Shown: positions 25,128 through 39,630, counted from the first letter of the stretch. The stretch is DNA of 64,000 nt from Coprinus comatus (GCA_034638255.1 JAWPGT010000008.1:62001-126000), one strand, 5' to 3'. Translations and numbers: made by a program. The notes: a model not told the origin generated them from the letters alone.

Positions 25128-27318
25128 ATGCAGTTGACAAAGGTTTTCTTCACTCTTCTTCCACTCATAACCTCAAAGGCTTTGGCTGCGATCTACGAAG
25201 ATCCCAGTCAGCTCCCTCGAAACAAGAAATATGACTTCATTGTCATTGGAGGTATGTTTTGTTAAAGCTTGATGTACCAGCTTAGTTTACTGACATTGAT
25301 TTCTGTAGCTGGTAACGCTGGTAATGTGGTTGCAGCACGTCTATCTGAGAATCCCAGACATAGTGTCCTTGTTATCGAAGCCGGTCGATAGTGAGTTTCT
25401 GCCCCTTTATCAAGCCAAAATCCTATTGACCATTCTTTACAGTAATGAAGGTTTCCAAGATGAACTCATTAAGATTCCTTTCTTCGGACCTATAGCATCT
25501 CCTGGAACCTCCTTCGACTGGAACTACACTACCGTTCCTCAGCCTTCTATTAATAATCAGAACATTCCTTTCCCCCGCGGATATGTTTTGGGTGGTAGTT
25601 CATCCACTAGTGAGTTAACCGATGCCGGTGTTGATATTCCAGTGCTAAATGATATCTAGATTACATGGTTTATACCCGCTGTGCAAGGGATGATTATGAC
25701 GCCTTTGCTGAAGCTGCAGGCGACAACGGCTGGTCTTGGGACAATATGTTCCCCTATGCTATCAAGGTAATTTGTTCAGCGTCTTGCATAATCAGGAACA
25801 CAAGCTCATTACTCTTAACAGAATGAGAAGCATGTTCCCCCCAATGATGGACACAACGAAACTGGCCAATTTATTCCCGAGCTTCACGGCTTCAACGGTC
25901 AACTTTTGACATCGCTCCCAGGTTTCCTCACCGACATCGATGATCGTGTCCTTGGTGTCACACAAGAGCTTGAAGAATTCCCATTCAACCCCGACTACAA
26001 CGGTGGTGATCCTCTTGGTGTTTCTTGGATGCATTCCACAGTCGGCGGACCCCTTCGTAGCTCCTCTGCCACTGCATTCCTCCACCCAGCTTTGAACTCC
26101 CGCAGAAACATCGATCTACTTTACAATGCTCAGGTGACTAAACTCATTCAAACTGGTAGTTCAAGGGGTGTCCCAGTCTTCCGCGGTGTTGAATTTGCAA
26201 GAAGCTCTAGGGCGCGCCGTTACACTGCTAATGCTAGCAAAGAAATTATTCTTTCTGCTGGTGCATTCGGTACTCCCCAGATCCTCCTTCTATCTGGTAT
26301 TGGTCCCCGTGACGAGCTTGCTCAAGTTGGTGTTCGCCCCATCGTCGACCTTCCTGAAGTCGGAAAGAATCTTGTTGATCACCCACTTCTCCCTGTCCAA
26401 TGGACCGTCAACAGCAACAATACAATGGATCCTATCCTCCGTGGCGGAGAAGCTTTGGAGGCTGGTCTTGAGGAATACTATGCCTCCGGCTCAGGTCGTC
26501 TCGCTGCTAACGGTGTTTCCAACCACATGTCTTTCTTCCGTTTACCTGCCGATTCCCCAATTTTGGCTGATCACGAAGATCCCACTAGTGGTCCCACGTC
26601 TCCTCATTATGAATTGGCTTTTGGCGTAAGTTATTTCTACACCCACAAAAATACCTTTATATCTGACTGGTTCTGATAGAATGGCTTCTTCACAACATCC
26701 CAACCCATTCCCCAATCTGGTTCTTACCTCTCTATCATCAATGTTGTCGTCTCTCCCACTTCCAGTACGTGAACTCTTAACTACTTTATCAAATTTAAGA
26801 AATACTAACAACAACTCTTTTCAGAGGGTACCATTACACTTGCTTCAACTGATCCTTTCGTTCACCCGATCATTGACCCCAAGTTACTCGACACCGACTT
26901 TGATCGTCGTACCATGATTCACTCCGTTCGTGCTGCTCAACGATTCGCAGCTGCCAATGCTTTCAGTGATTATGTCACTGGTGCTTACACTGATCTTGAA
27001 ACTGATGAACAAATCACGGAATATATGAGTCAATGGGCTACAACTATTAAACATCCATTCTGTACTGCACGTGTTGATTCAAGACCTGATCAAGGTGTTG
27101 TTGATGGAAAACTTTTACTTAAGAAAGCTCGTGGTATTCGTATTGTTGATGCTTCTGTTTGGGTATGTCCCTTCTCTCTCTCTCTCAAAAAACGATCAAT
27201 TTTACTTATATTATTGTTTTTCTCTTTATAGCCTTTCATCCCTCGTGGTCATCCTATGGCTCCTATCTATATCATGGCTGAGAGAGCTTCTGATCTTATT
27301 AAGGCTGACTATCGTTGA
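25128..27318 (+). CDS. secreted GMC oxidoreductase, aryl-alcohol oxidase-like
   Basis: Eight exons (25128-25251, 25309-25390, 25443-25609, 25660-25766, 25822-26625, 26680-26764, 26825-27162, 27232-27318) give 597 residues with all phases agreeing. A signal peptide (MQLTKVFFTLLPLITSKALA) precedes the FAD-binding motif YDFIVIGAGNAGNVVAARL (residues about 35-53). GMC signature 1 is GYVLGGSSSTNYMVYTR. Signature 2 is GAFGTPQILLLSGIG. Both active-site histidines are in place near residues 533 (TIKHPF) and 576 (PRGHPMAPIY), spaced as in aryl-alcohol oxidase. The residues after the first His read CTARV rather than the usual GTxxM. The likely role is extracellular oxidation of aromatic or polyunsaturated alcohols with H2O2 release, linked to lignin decay. 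Pyranose dehydrogenase is the nearest alternative. Confidence 0.92.
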
Positions 27319-27745
27319 AATCCCAAATTTTTAAAAACTTAATATCTGAACCATTTTATATATATATCCATACCATTTGTTTTGATTTTTTTTATATAGA
27401 AACATTACATACATACTTGCATTTCTCTCTGTTATCAACTATTACTACTACATAAATATAATATAATTACCATCACTACTTGATTATTTGAATCTTAAAG
27501 TACTTTGAAATTGAGCCCCAGCAAACTCTTCAGTCACTACTGGCCATCTTTAGTTCTCAAGTACTTATATGAAGGGTTTATTTCAAACGGCGATGTCAGT
27601 GAACTTTTTTTTTTTTTAATGGAAGTAGGAATAATAAGTACCCCTCTTAGACATTAAGCTCCAGCGTATTATTTAAAAATATGATAAATCATGAAAATGA
27701 AAAAAAAAAAAAAAATGCAGTAACACTCTTAAAGCCGTACAACAT
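27319..27745. other. GMC 3' flank, no gene
   Basis: AT-rich sequence with several A or T homopolymer runs of 10-14. It probably contains the GMC transcript end. No gene is supported. Confidence 0.5.
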
Positions 27746-27816
27746 TCGGATACGGGGAATCGAACCCCGGGCTATCGCGTGAGAGGCGATAATGTTAGCC
27801 ACTACACCATATCCGA
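27746..27816 (-). tRNA. tRNA-Glu (anticodon CTC)
   Basis: On the minus strand the sequence folds as a standard cloverleaf. The acceptor stem is TCGGATA paired with TATCCGA, the anticodon stem ATCGC/GCGAT carries the loop CTCTCAC, and the T arm is CGGGG-TTCGATT-CCCCG. The anticodon is CTC, reading GAG. It is 71 nt with no intron. T-rich tracts occur on both sides. The internal A box (TGGTGTAGTGG) and B box (GGTTCGATTCC) are present, so RNA polymerase III transcription is expected. Confidence 0.93.
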
Positions 27817-28738
27817 TATATAAAATAACACTATGCAATTAGTTATAATAAGGTAATGAGGTGGTGATATGATGGTAGAGCGCTTACTACATACAATCCA
27901 GAGAGTTAATATATATGTGTAACTAACTTTTTTTTTCTTTTCTTCTTGAGTGTAACATGTATACTTATCCGAGCAACGATGATATGTATAGACAAAAAAA
28001 AAAAAAAAACGCGGTGGTACGGACCGTTAAATTGTAATTCAGATTGATAAATTAGTTTTGATGGCCTTGATCGATATCATAAATCATTTTTGAAATTCTA
28101 AAATTTTTACAAAAACACAGCTGTAACTCTCAAGTAAAGATATTAATGATTAGTTAACGTTTTTAACCTCAGTTGTTCGGACTTAACGAAGTATACAACT
28201 TCGACATCATACATCATACATCAACCTGTTCAACGTTCGGAACATTCAACAATACAAAATGTAACAGAATCCAAAAACAGAAAATGACACAATTCCATTT
28301 CGATCAATGCACATACAACGAAAGCGGTAAAAAAAAAAACAGAATAAATAAAAAAGGTCTCTATTGAATATTGATTTATCAGTTCTATGCTGACATATTT
28401 TGACTCTTCAAAATCAAGAATATAAGTAAACCAGAGTAAACCTCCCCAAAGCCCCAAAGTAAATGAATGTGTTGCACAACACCTGCTTATGGATATAAAG
28501 GCAACCAATCAGCGAACTACGTTTAAGGGGTGGCAACGGATTGATGTCAACCAACGCCACTGCCAATCCGGATTCCCGATCGTGATGTGATTCGGTACTT
28601 GGACGACAGTGTGTTTGTGTTATGATTTAACACTACGAGGTTGATGAGAGAGACGAGGCAGACAATAGTTATTGTGCAGAGTAATCTCGTCAACGACGGA
28701 TAAGACAAATACGAATGGAGAAGATAAAGATGATGACG
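27817..28738. other. intergenic, no gene seen
   Basis: About 920 bp of AT-rich DNA with poly(A) or poly(T) tracts near 27930, 27992 and 28330. A hydrophobic minus-strand frame at 28230-28508 has no supporting motif. Confidence 0.5.
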
Positions 28739-29519
28739 TTAGGCATAATTTTTCGGTGTTGGAAATTGGCCGATGGAGTCAACGGGTTTCCGTGTTGTAT
28801 TCGAACTTGAAGAAGAAGAGGAAGAAGAATAGAAAAGGTAAGGCTCTGCCTCATGTGGAGCGGATTCTAGAGGATACGAGTACGGGTAGGGCGAAGGGCC
28901 CGAGTCGAAAATTCCTCGTGCAGGGACAGTTGGCTGCGGTTGTGACTGTGCTTTTGATGATGGAAACGGTCGTGCTGAGGAGGGTGGGAGTTGGAGGTTC
29001 AAATTTTTGTAGTTGCGTTTGATGGAATTGGGAGTAGCTGTGATATTAAGCACAGGATGTGCTGAAGAAGGGGTTGCAAGCTTGTCAAAAGACTTGGGTA
29101 AGTGGTTGTCTAAGGACTGTGGTTTGTGGGTATGTGTATGTGGGGTATTCAGAGGTGGAGAAGGAGTGCGAGGAGAACAAGACCTGCTCGACATCGTTCT
29201 GGGTGACTGTTTTGGGAACAAGGACTATCAGTAAGGAAAAACGGCGGAAAAAAACGCATATACGGACCGATGTCAACGAGGGGGGTAGCTGGGCAGGCCT
29301 TGATGCAGGTGATGTCGAGGACGAGTGTTGTTGGTGTTGCATCCATGTTTTAACCCTCCGTTGCCATCTCAGGCTCTGGACGAACGCTCTGCGTTCTCGT
29401 TGCTGGGACAGTGATTCCTGGTAAGGAAGCTGGCGGGCCATGTGGTCATAATTGGGACTGTGAATGACTGTGATTGGAGATGAGCAGAGATATGCAGTAA
29501 TGGGGGAGGAGTGTGACAT
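28739..29519 (-). CDS. small Ser/Pro/His-rich protein, hypothetical
   Basis: Two exons, 29519-29268 and 29224-28739, flank a 43-nt intron (GTCCGT...TGATAG). They join in phase to give 245 residues from MSHSSPITAYLC. The N-terminal third has a compact charged block (HMARQLPYQESLSQQRERRA, then QSLRWQRRVKTW) likely to be the conserved part. The rest is low complexity: PRTPSPPLNTPHTHTHK, a nine-Ser run and GPSPYPYSYP. No known domain is recognised. In-frame upstream Mets at 29597 exist; 29519 is chosen because composition changes there. It lies head to head with the BAG gene, 245 bp apart, so the two probably share a divergent promoter. Confidence 0.62.
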
Positions 29520-29764
29520 GGTTGAAGTACAAGAGACTACACGGGGTTTATGAATGGTGATAGGCTGGAGATGACATATGTTTTGCTGCCATACCAATCC
29601 GTGTCCTCTCCGATCTCCCAGGAACCGTGCACAGCCACCTTACATAACATTCACACACTACCCCAGCGATTCCGCGAGTTTCTGCTCGTTTATTCTGGAA
29701 TTGTTCTGGAACATGGCCTATCTGATAAAATGCGGCGGATCGTTTTGTATCCATCCTATACACA

Positions 29765-30727
29765 ATGTTCAACCCATACATCCACTCATCTTACATTCCC
29801 CAGGCTCACTACCCCTATTCATCATCCTCACAAGCACAGCAACGTGCACAGGCTTGCCGCCCAGCGAGCCCGTCGGGCCCAATGGTTACCGGACGAAGAC
29901 AATGACGAGTACGATGACGACTGGGAATATAACCAACTAGGGCCACGGCAACGTGCCTACGTAGATGCGCTCCGCAATCGTTCCATATTGGAGCGAGAAC
30001 GGCAACGACAGGAATCCGAGGCTGCGGCCCGGAAACGGGCCTTGGAAGAACAGCGCTGGCAACAGGAGCTAGACCGCAAACAGAAAGAAGACGAAGTTGC
30101 ACGACAGAAGATAGAACAAGAGAGGGAGAGACGGAGACAACTGCAAAGACAACAAGAGGAAGAAGCCAAGGTAATTGCTATTCATTAGTTCTGCTATTCA
30201 AAGCCTGACTATTTTTACAGAGCCGGTCACCTTCTCCTAAATCAGCCCCAATAACAGATCCTCCTACACACTACACCGAGGAGGATGAGAAGGCAGCATC
30301 TACACTACAACACTACTACCGCATCCATTGCTCGCGTCAAGCAATCAAATCATTGTCGTCACAATTCAATACCCTTCGTTCCCAATTCAAATATCCATCC
30401 TCCATCGCATTCTCTGTCAGCAATGACGTCATCGATGTACCTGCCATCTCTACCTTGGATCTCAATACACTCCCGCTAAGAGAAAACGATGACGAGGACA
30501 CATATGCCAACATGGGCGTACCCAAGCTAGCCTACAATTCCACAAACTACAATCTTCATGCTTATAACGAGTCCCTTGACGAGTTACTTGTCAAACTGGA
30601 TGGCGTCGAGAGCTGGGGAGATCAGGATATCCGTATGAGACGGCGTGCAGTTGTCAAGCGAATAGAGAGGGAACAGGGGCGGTTGGATAGCTTTTGGAAA
30701 GAAAGTTGGACTCGACATGTACAATAG
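29765..30727 (+). CDS. BAG-domain protein (apparent frameshift)
   Basis: An Hsp70 cochaperone candidate. Exon 1 (29765-30170) starts MFNPYIHSSYIPQAHYPYSS, a Tyr/Gln-rich head, then an Arg/Glu-rich helical stretch (ERERQRQESEAAARKRALEE onward). Exon 2 is 30221-30727. A short helix (LQHYYRIHCSRQAIKSLSSQ, IQ-motif-like) precedes the C-terminal BAG domain, whose signature VPKLAYNSTNYNLHAYNESL and DELLVKLDGVESWGD is well kept, followed by RRRAVVKRIEREQ. BAG domains bind the Hsp70 ATPase domain and act as nucleotide exchange factors. The Tyr-rich start and the Arg-rich stretch are in different frames, with the switch near 29850-29857. There is no usable GT donor between them, and the total length is 913 nt, one more than a multiple of three. 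This is either an assembly error or a broken allele. Confidence 0.82.
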
Positions 30728-31125
30728 ATGTTTTATTTCGTGTGCAACATTTTCTGACACTTCTTCCTTGTCTGTAACCCAACATCATTTCAAGTTCTGT
30801 ACATACTGTTTACATATTTGACTATGCTTTTCTGTAATGGTGTCCACAGTGCAAGTGACACCCACTAATTAATATTTTTCGATTATTGTAGCCTGATACT
30901 TGTGACTATGTAAAAAAAAAAATGAGAATGGCATGAAGAAATTGCTGTACACCGAGAGGTCCTGTGTATTAATCTTCTCTGACGTTTGGGTTGATCGTCT
31001 CTACCCAGGGACCAGTAGTTACTTTGCTCATCATTGGAGCTTGATCATTTTCTTCATTTTAAAAGTTATTCTAACGACCTGGTAACTTTGGAACGGAGGT
31101 ATCGGAAAACAATTTAAAAACAAAT
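30728..31125. other. BAG 3' flank, no gene
   Basis: Transcript end of the BAG gene and flank of palindrome copy 2. Nothing else is supported. Confidence 0.5.
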
Positions 31126-32360
31126 TGTTACCTCGTACCCACAGGAAAAGTAAGATAAACGCTAGAATGTTAAAACGCGATTTGTTTACAGAGAGATATA
31201 CTAGAATACTATGGAATTAAAGGGGGGGAGACGGTAGAACTGGATACTAATACTATATTATACGAGATTCGAGACTGCTGAAAAAAAAAAATAGGAAAAT
31301 GAAAATAGTAGAAAATGAAATATAATGAAAAACGCGAGATGATTGTTGGAGTCTGGGTATAATAGTGCAGTATGGTGACTTGATTGTGATATTGAATTTG
31401 GTTTTCCTTAGGTAGATGACCTTGAAATCAGAGTGAAGTTGCCAAATGTCGTGGAGATGGGATGCAGGTATGTGAGGAGGGAAGTAGGACAGTAGTTTGA
31501 GGTAATTGATGTAGGATGGGGCGGCTGAGGTGTGGTTGCGAGTTCTAGGCGAATATTGTGTGCGAGATTGTTTGATATGGGGGTGGGTATGAGGCATGGA
31601 GTTGAGGACAAGAGGACGGAGATTGTGTTCCCGTTGTAGCTCATGGAAGAATGTGGACAGGAGAGGAGGGACAGCGGGGAAGGATAGATATATACGATGA
31701 AAGAGAATATTGACTGAGGAGTAGTAGCGAGGAGTGGAGAAGAGGTCGTTGCAGTTGCGGTGTCAATGGGATGTAACTTGGGTGGTATCGATAACGGTAA
31801 GCCGCTACCTATGTAGTGACAAATCATTACCCTAAAGCAATACAGTCAGCACATGAAAGAATAGTTAAAAAAGAGTTAGCCACCATACCTTGAAGATGAA
31901 ACGATTCCATCTTTCTGATCACTCGTACCTTGGGCATATACTCCTCTGAGATATAAAACCCAAGATACCACAGATGTTACTCGGTAAACATCCGATCGAC
32001 AAGAAAGAATGCCAAGATATTCGATGTTATTCGAGAAGAGAATTGATCATTCACTACTGAGAAGATCCGAACGTTATTCGCAAAGAGAGTCCACCAGTTT
32101 GAGAGCGGACGCGGTATGAAGATTAAAGCTAGGGTGCTTGGAAGATTGAGACGATGATTGTGGTTCTGGAGAGAAAGGACAGAGGGGGGTCGAAAGGTTT
32201 ATATATCTGTTTGAACCTGGATAAAAATAAACCAGATGTTAGCCTCTATTTAGGAGGTTGATGACGTCGTGGACTTGAATAAATTAAAATAGATTCATTT
32301 GGAAAAGGACCAGCTTTTCTCCTTGCCAATTCCAAAGATGACTGGCAGTTTCACAGAGTA
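31126..32360 (+). repeat. left arm of foldback copy 2
   Basis: Inverted partner of 32765-34010. It keeps the roughly 52-nt segment (near 31970-32022) missing from the left arm of copy 1. Confidence 0.8.
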
Positions 32361-32764
32361 ACTGAAACTCTACCACGCAACAGGCCCAATGGTAGTATTG
32401 ATAAAAATAGTCTTTAAAGGCGATAGTCTCGACTGGTGTAAGAGATATCACAATATCATATCCCGACTCAGTACTCAGTGTTGAAAGTCAAGTTCAGAAG
32501 ACTGATTTTAAAATTCAGAACTTCAAGCCCTCATAATCATATAATGTGGAGCTCGTTTGTGATATTGGTTTGGATCTGTGTAACTAGCAAGATCACAGTA
32601 CAGAAGGCTGCAAGGAAGTTCCTGAGTTGGCAGTTCACAAACGGAGAGTATATTATACTTTTAGATTCTCAATTTTAATTGCTGGCGTAAATCCAAGGTC
32701 ATGATGACTATATCTATGAAGATTATTAGAGGCTCTGTGACAACCCCCCTATCTCATTGAAACT

Positions 32765-34010
32765 GTATGGATTCAGTTACTCTATGAAACTGCCAGCCGT
32801 CTTTGGAATTGGCGAGGAGAAAAGTTGGTCCTTTTCCAAATGAATCTATTTTATTTTATTCAAGTCCACGACGTCATCAACCTCCTAAATAGAGGCTAAC
32901 ATCTGGTTTATTTTTATCCAGGTTCAAACGGATATATAAACCTTTCGACCCCCCTCTGTCCTTTCTCTTCAGAACCACAATCATCGTCTCAATCTTCCAA
33001 GCACCCTAGCTTTAATCTTCATACCGCGTCCGCTCTCAAACTGGTGGACTCTCTTTGCGAATAACGTTCGGATCTTCTCAGTAGTGAATGATCAATTCTC
33101 TTCTCGAATAACATCGAATATCTTGGCATTCTTTCTTGTCGATTGGATGTTTACAGAGTAACATCTATGGTATCTTGGGTTTTATATCTCAAAGGAGTAT
33201 ATTCCCAAGGTACGAGTAATCAGAAAGATGGAGTCGCTTCATCTTCAAGGTATGGTGGCTAACTCTTTTTTTAACTATTCTTTCATATGCTGACTGAATT
33301 GCTTTAGGATAATGATTCGCAGCTACATAGGTAGCGGCTTACCATTATCGGTATAACTCGAGTTACATGTCGACACCGGAACCGCAACCGCAACGTCCTC
33401 TTCTCCACTCCTCGCTACTATTCAATTCCATCAATTATTCTCTTTCCGCCTCTCCCGCCGTCCCTCTCCCCTGTATATATTCTTCCATCAACGAGAACAC
33501 AATCTACATTCTCTTGTTCTTCAAGCCAACTCCAAGCCTCATACCAGCCTCCATATCAAACCTCGCCCACAATATACTCGCCCGGAACTCGCAACTACAT
33601 ACTCGCACCTCCGCCACCTCATCCTAGATCATCACCTCAAACTACTCTCCTACTTCCCTCTTCACATATCCCATCCCATCCATACATCTCCGCGACATTT
33701 GGCAATTTCACTCAGGTTTCAAGTTCATCCATCCGAGGACAAATTCCAATATCACAATCTAGTCACCATACCTCAATATTATATACCCAGACTCCAGCAA
33801 TCATCGCGTTTCATTATATTTCCTTTCATTTTCTACTATTTTCATTTTCCTATATTCTTTTTACAGCAGTCTCGAATCTCGTATAGCATTAGTATCCACC
33901 TCTACTCCCCCCTTTGATTCCACAGTAGCCATGTAGTCCAAGTAATAGTATTCTAGTATATCTCTCCGTAATTAAATCCCATTTATATTACTTTCCCTAT
34001 GATAATCACG
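32765..34010 (-). repeat. right arm of foldback copy 2
   Basis: Inverted partner of 31126-32360. On the + strand it carries the outward TATATAAA box at about 32932 and the intron-like segment (GTATGG donor near 33251, TTTAG acceptor near 33308). Confidence 0.8.
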
Positions 34011-34597
34011 AGATTGCACCATTTGCTCTACGACCACCCTACATTGGGTTGAGACAAACCCACAGATTTTTCAACTTTTGGCTGCTTAGCAGGTGCTGGC
34101 GGAAGACCAGTAGAAAACTTTTATTGACTTGATTCAATTATGGGTATTTTGGACTTGTTACCCATGGTATTATTTCTCTCGCTACCAACGAAGTGAAAGT
34201 TTGGCTTAGACGAAACTGGGTTCTAAGTATGGGTTAACATTGCATGATTTTCTCGCTGTCATGTTGTAACATACATTTGTCAATTTCCTCGGGCTATCAC
34301 TAAAGTATTAAAGAGGAACTCAACTATTTTCAACTGGCCACATCTTGACGAGCTCTAAATGCGGCCACTCAATAATATCACTCCACTCAAACCTTACTCA
34401 ACCACACAAAATAAACACTCAAAAGTGCTAATCAATCATATAATGCAGACACCCCCCAGATGCTAACCACCTGTACAGTAGAGACACCCCATCTAAGTAG
34501 AATACTAACCCCATTTGCCTCCATCCACGATAAATACGGAATAAATTAGATAAGTAAACAGACAATATTACGTCATATATTCTTGTTGCCTCCTACC
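34011..34597. other. intergenic, no gene seen
   Basis: AT-rich flank between palindrome copy 2 and the SRPBCC gene; it should include that gene's promoter. Confidence 0.5.
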
Positions 34598-35273
34598 ATG
34601 AGCCGACCTACCGCACTTGGCAAGGACTGCGTGTTCTCCGTCTACGGCTCGTCTGTGATCGATGCGTCGCGTGACAGAGTATGGGATGCTCTGACAGATT
34701 TTGCCTCCTATCCACAATGGTGACGTCTGCGCGCTACACCTCATCCGTCCTTTCTCATAGTCATCCAGGAACTCCTTCGTGTAAGCCATGAATATATGCG
34801 CGCCATATCCCTTAGCAACTCCATTTGACACTGTTCAACCCAGCCGCAAACAGATTATCACCGACACTAGCAAAACCCCTTTGGACGACCAAACGCCCGC
34901 AGTCGATAAATATATCTATGCATATCCAGTTCATATGCCTCCAACGTTGGACGATTCATCTGTTGGACTTTTGAACAAGTCTTCTGTATTTTTAAGAATC
35001 ATCGCGGCAGACTCAGAAGGACATAAAGTTGCGTGGGTTACGCATGGAGTACCCAAATGGATCTTATGGTCTGAAAGATGGCAGTGGCTGACAGAAGTTA
35101 TGGAGGATCCTGGTGATGGAAAGGGACAACGTAAAATGACCAAGTATGAAAGTATGGAGATGTTTGGAGGGTTTGTGGCGTATTTTGTTAATTGGTTTGT
35201 TGGCAAGAATTTGGAACTTGGGTTTCAAGCTCAAGCTGATGACCTTAAACGTTGGGCTGAACGGATATCATAA
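34598..35273 (+). CDS. SRPBCC (START-like) small ligand-binding protein
   Basis: Three exons, 34598-34719, 34769-34780 (12 nt) and 34844-35273, total 564 nt and encode 187 residues. The family pattern of polyketide-cyclase/START-like helix-grip proteins is recovered only with the microexon: VIDASRDRVWDALTDFASYP, then QWNSFVRKQIITD. The long C-terminal helix typical of fungal members follows (YESMEMFGGFVAYFVNWFVG, then FQAQADDLKRWAE). Such proteins bind lipids, sterols, polyketides or aromatics in a hydrophobic cavity; the ligand here is unknown. There is no signal peptide. The next gene on the same strand is a flavin halogenase, about 1.75 kb downstream, which could hint at shared metabolism but does not show it. 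Confidence 0.8.
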
Positions 35274-37027
35274 TTTTCATCACGCAACTTACTTATTCCG
35301 CCTTGGGCTCGGGATATGGATATGTTGTGGTGCGCATTCTATGTTTTGTTTGTTCTCTTCGCTCCCGATGTGTTGTCAATTTCAGATATAGTTCGTGGAA
35401 TACATGGTGACTCTACATGGGTACAACGCCGGCCCCTCAGGTTCAGGAACCGAATAGTCCGACCCACATTCAATTCTCCATTCATCCTTTAGCACCTTCC
35501 AACTGTTGTTGGGAACTTGATTAACAAGCTCACAAAAGATACATATCTTCCGAATGTGGTGACGTCGCACAATTGATTCTCTTGACAACAACTACCACAG
35601 AAGGTACTAGTGGATATTTGTCTTATTATTTCCATACCTGTGCTATACTTTTGGCTATACTCTGGAGGCTTCTCTTCACGGTCACCTATTTTAAGTCATG
35701 GCATCGCGGCCATCATATATTATTTCTAATGAACAACTATTAGTGTTGATCCGCCCATGAGGTAGAAGGCACATCTCGGTTTCCGGTTCCGAATGGGTCT
35801 GCCAGTCTAAACATGAATCTGAAAGTTCACTTCCAACATTACTTTCCTCGGGATGTACCATCCCCCATCGGGTATGGGGGTTAATATTGTCAATGTGGAT
35901 TGATTCTTGGGACACTATTTCTTGATTCACTTCGACATGATATGGATACTAAAAACAAGAAATATCGGTCATTCACAAGATTTCTCGCCTGCGTTTATGG
36001 CATTCTTCCTCGGATCTTTCACTAGGTTACATTCCTGTTCAATCAAAGCTTTACAAGATTCTCATTCTAACGACCCTAGAACGATTTACAGCCATTAAAA
36101 TATTTATGTGTATCCACCTACGCTGCTTGCGGCTACATCTTTCTAATACTCAGTCAAAACGGGTATTTCCGGTTTACCGACTCGGCATAATGATGGTAAG
36201 CTCAAACGTAAAGGAATGTAAACGATGATGATGATGTAGATATATTGTCATCTACAATCCTCTTCTGGGATTCTCAGTCTTGGAAACGCGTTTATACTTA
36301 GGGGGGGGCAGTTATCCTATTGGAGAATAGCCAATGGCTATAGTCTGGTAAAGTGGTAAGTTAAGTCTTCATTAATTTTTACCAATTGCGCTAAACTAGA
36401 AGTGAATTTAATAATGTCCGCTCGAAACATTTGATGTGTCACTTGAATTATCATGGGGCTCCCGACATCTCTGGATATTTCCAGCTTTTCGGTTCTTGCT
36501 TGTTGGTCTTGCAGTTTTTTTTCTTAGACTCGGATTTTTGAACTGATGTAGATATGTTAAACATCGTGTGTTCATGGTTGTTACTAGGTGACAGTGGTCA
36601 AATGGTGCTTTGTATTCAAGGTTTTTTTTAATCCCTACTTGTAAAGAGCTGTGTATGCTAAAATTTACTTCGTTAGGCAGAGAATCTTATCTCAGATCGG
36701 AATTGACTGGTGAAGTTGTTTTGACCTTCCATTTGGATTTTGGTTGAAAGAAGATTATGCAATTGACACTACAATTGACAAGTAAGTGACAATTGGGGGT
36801 AAGGGGTCGGAAATAGTTTCTGGAGATGGTATTGGCCCTATGATTTGGATTATAAATGATGGCTGCTCGGTTAGTGTTTGTAGGTAGATGGGATTGTCTA
36901 TAAAAGACGGGTTTGAAGGAATGGTTATGTCCATTACCCCCAAAGTACTTGATATACCAAACACACACCCCACTCATATCTTTTCACATACTTGATTTCA
37001 AAGTTTTACTAGTTATTTAATTGACAA
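35274..37027. other. 1.75 kb intergenic region, no supported gene
   Basis: Two minus-strand frames (35382-35591 and 35691-35930) have mixed, non-repetitive composition and could be exons of a small gene, but I see no convincing start, splice chain or domain. They are left unannotated. The right end holds the halogenase promoter. Confidence 0.45.
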
Positions 37028-39459
<2,432 letters not shown>

Positions 39460-39630
39460 TTGAACATTTGAAACTTGACTGATATGTATCTATGTATTAT
39501 AAAGTTTTTGTGTTTGTATATAAAACTTGTTTATTAGATTCAGATAAGATCACGTGCACATGACCACATTATACTTTCTTGAAATTCTCTGGCTCCTCAT
39601 TGTTGGCGACGACGAGCAAGTACTGAAAAT

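Larger units (their letters stand above)
31126..34010. mobile_element. foldback (long inverted-repeat) element, copy 2
   Basis: Same architecture as the element at 13.28-16.0 kb. Arms of about 1.2 kb (about 31126-32360 and 32765-34010) are reverse complements and flank a unique centre of about 400 bp. Shared blocks include GAGATATACTAGAATACTAT at the outer arms, the TATATAAACC box and the GATGACGTCGT block. The centre is the reverse complement of that in copy 1: the CCCCCCTATCTCATTGA edge lies on the right here and on the left there. The whole unit has therefore inserted the other way round, or its centre has flipped. Just outside, GAGGTATCGGAAAACAATTT at about 31097 matches 13252-13272 at the left of copy 1, so the true unit may reach beyond the ends given. 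Confidence 0.82.

Noticed and set aside
28230..28508. Hydrophobic minus-strand frame, possible membrane protein
   Set aside because: AT-rich region, no motif, no splice partner.
29550..29850. Upstream frame MNGDRLEMTYVLL... as BAG N-terminus
   Set aside because: It overlaps the divergent gene's start region and lacks the Tyr/Gln-rich character seen from 29765.
13278..34010. The two palindromes as inverted LTR retrotransposon remnants
   Set aside because: Both copies share the same unique centre and no reverse transcriptase, integrase or primer-binding site is seen; a foldback unit explains this better, though ends are not proven.
35382..35930. Two minus-strand frames as exons of one gene
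   Set aside because: No convincing start, junction or similarity; left as intergenic.
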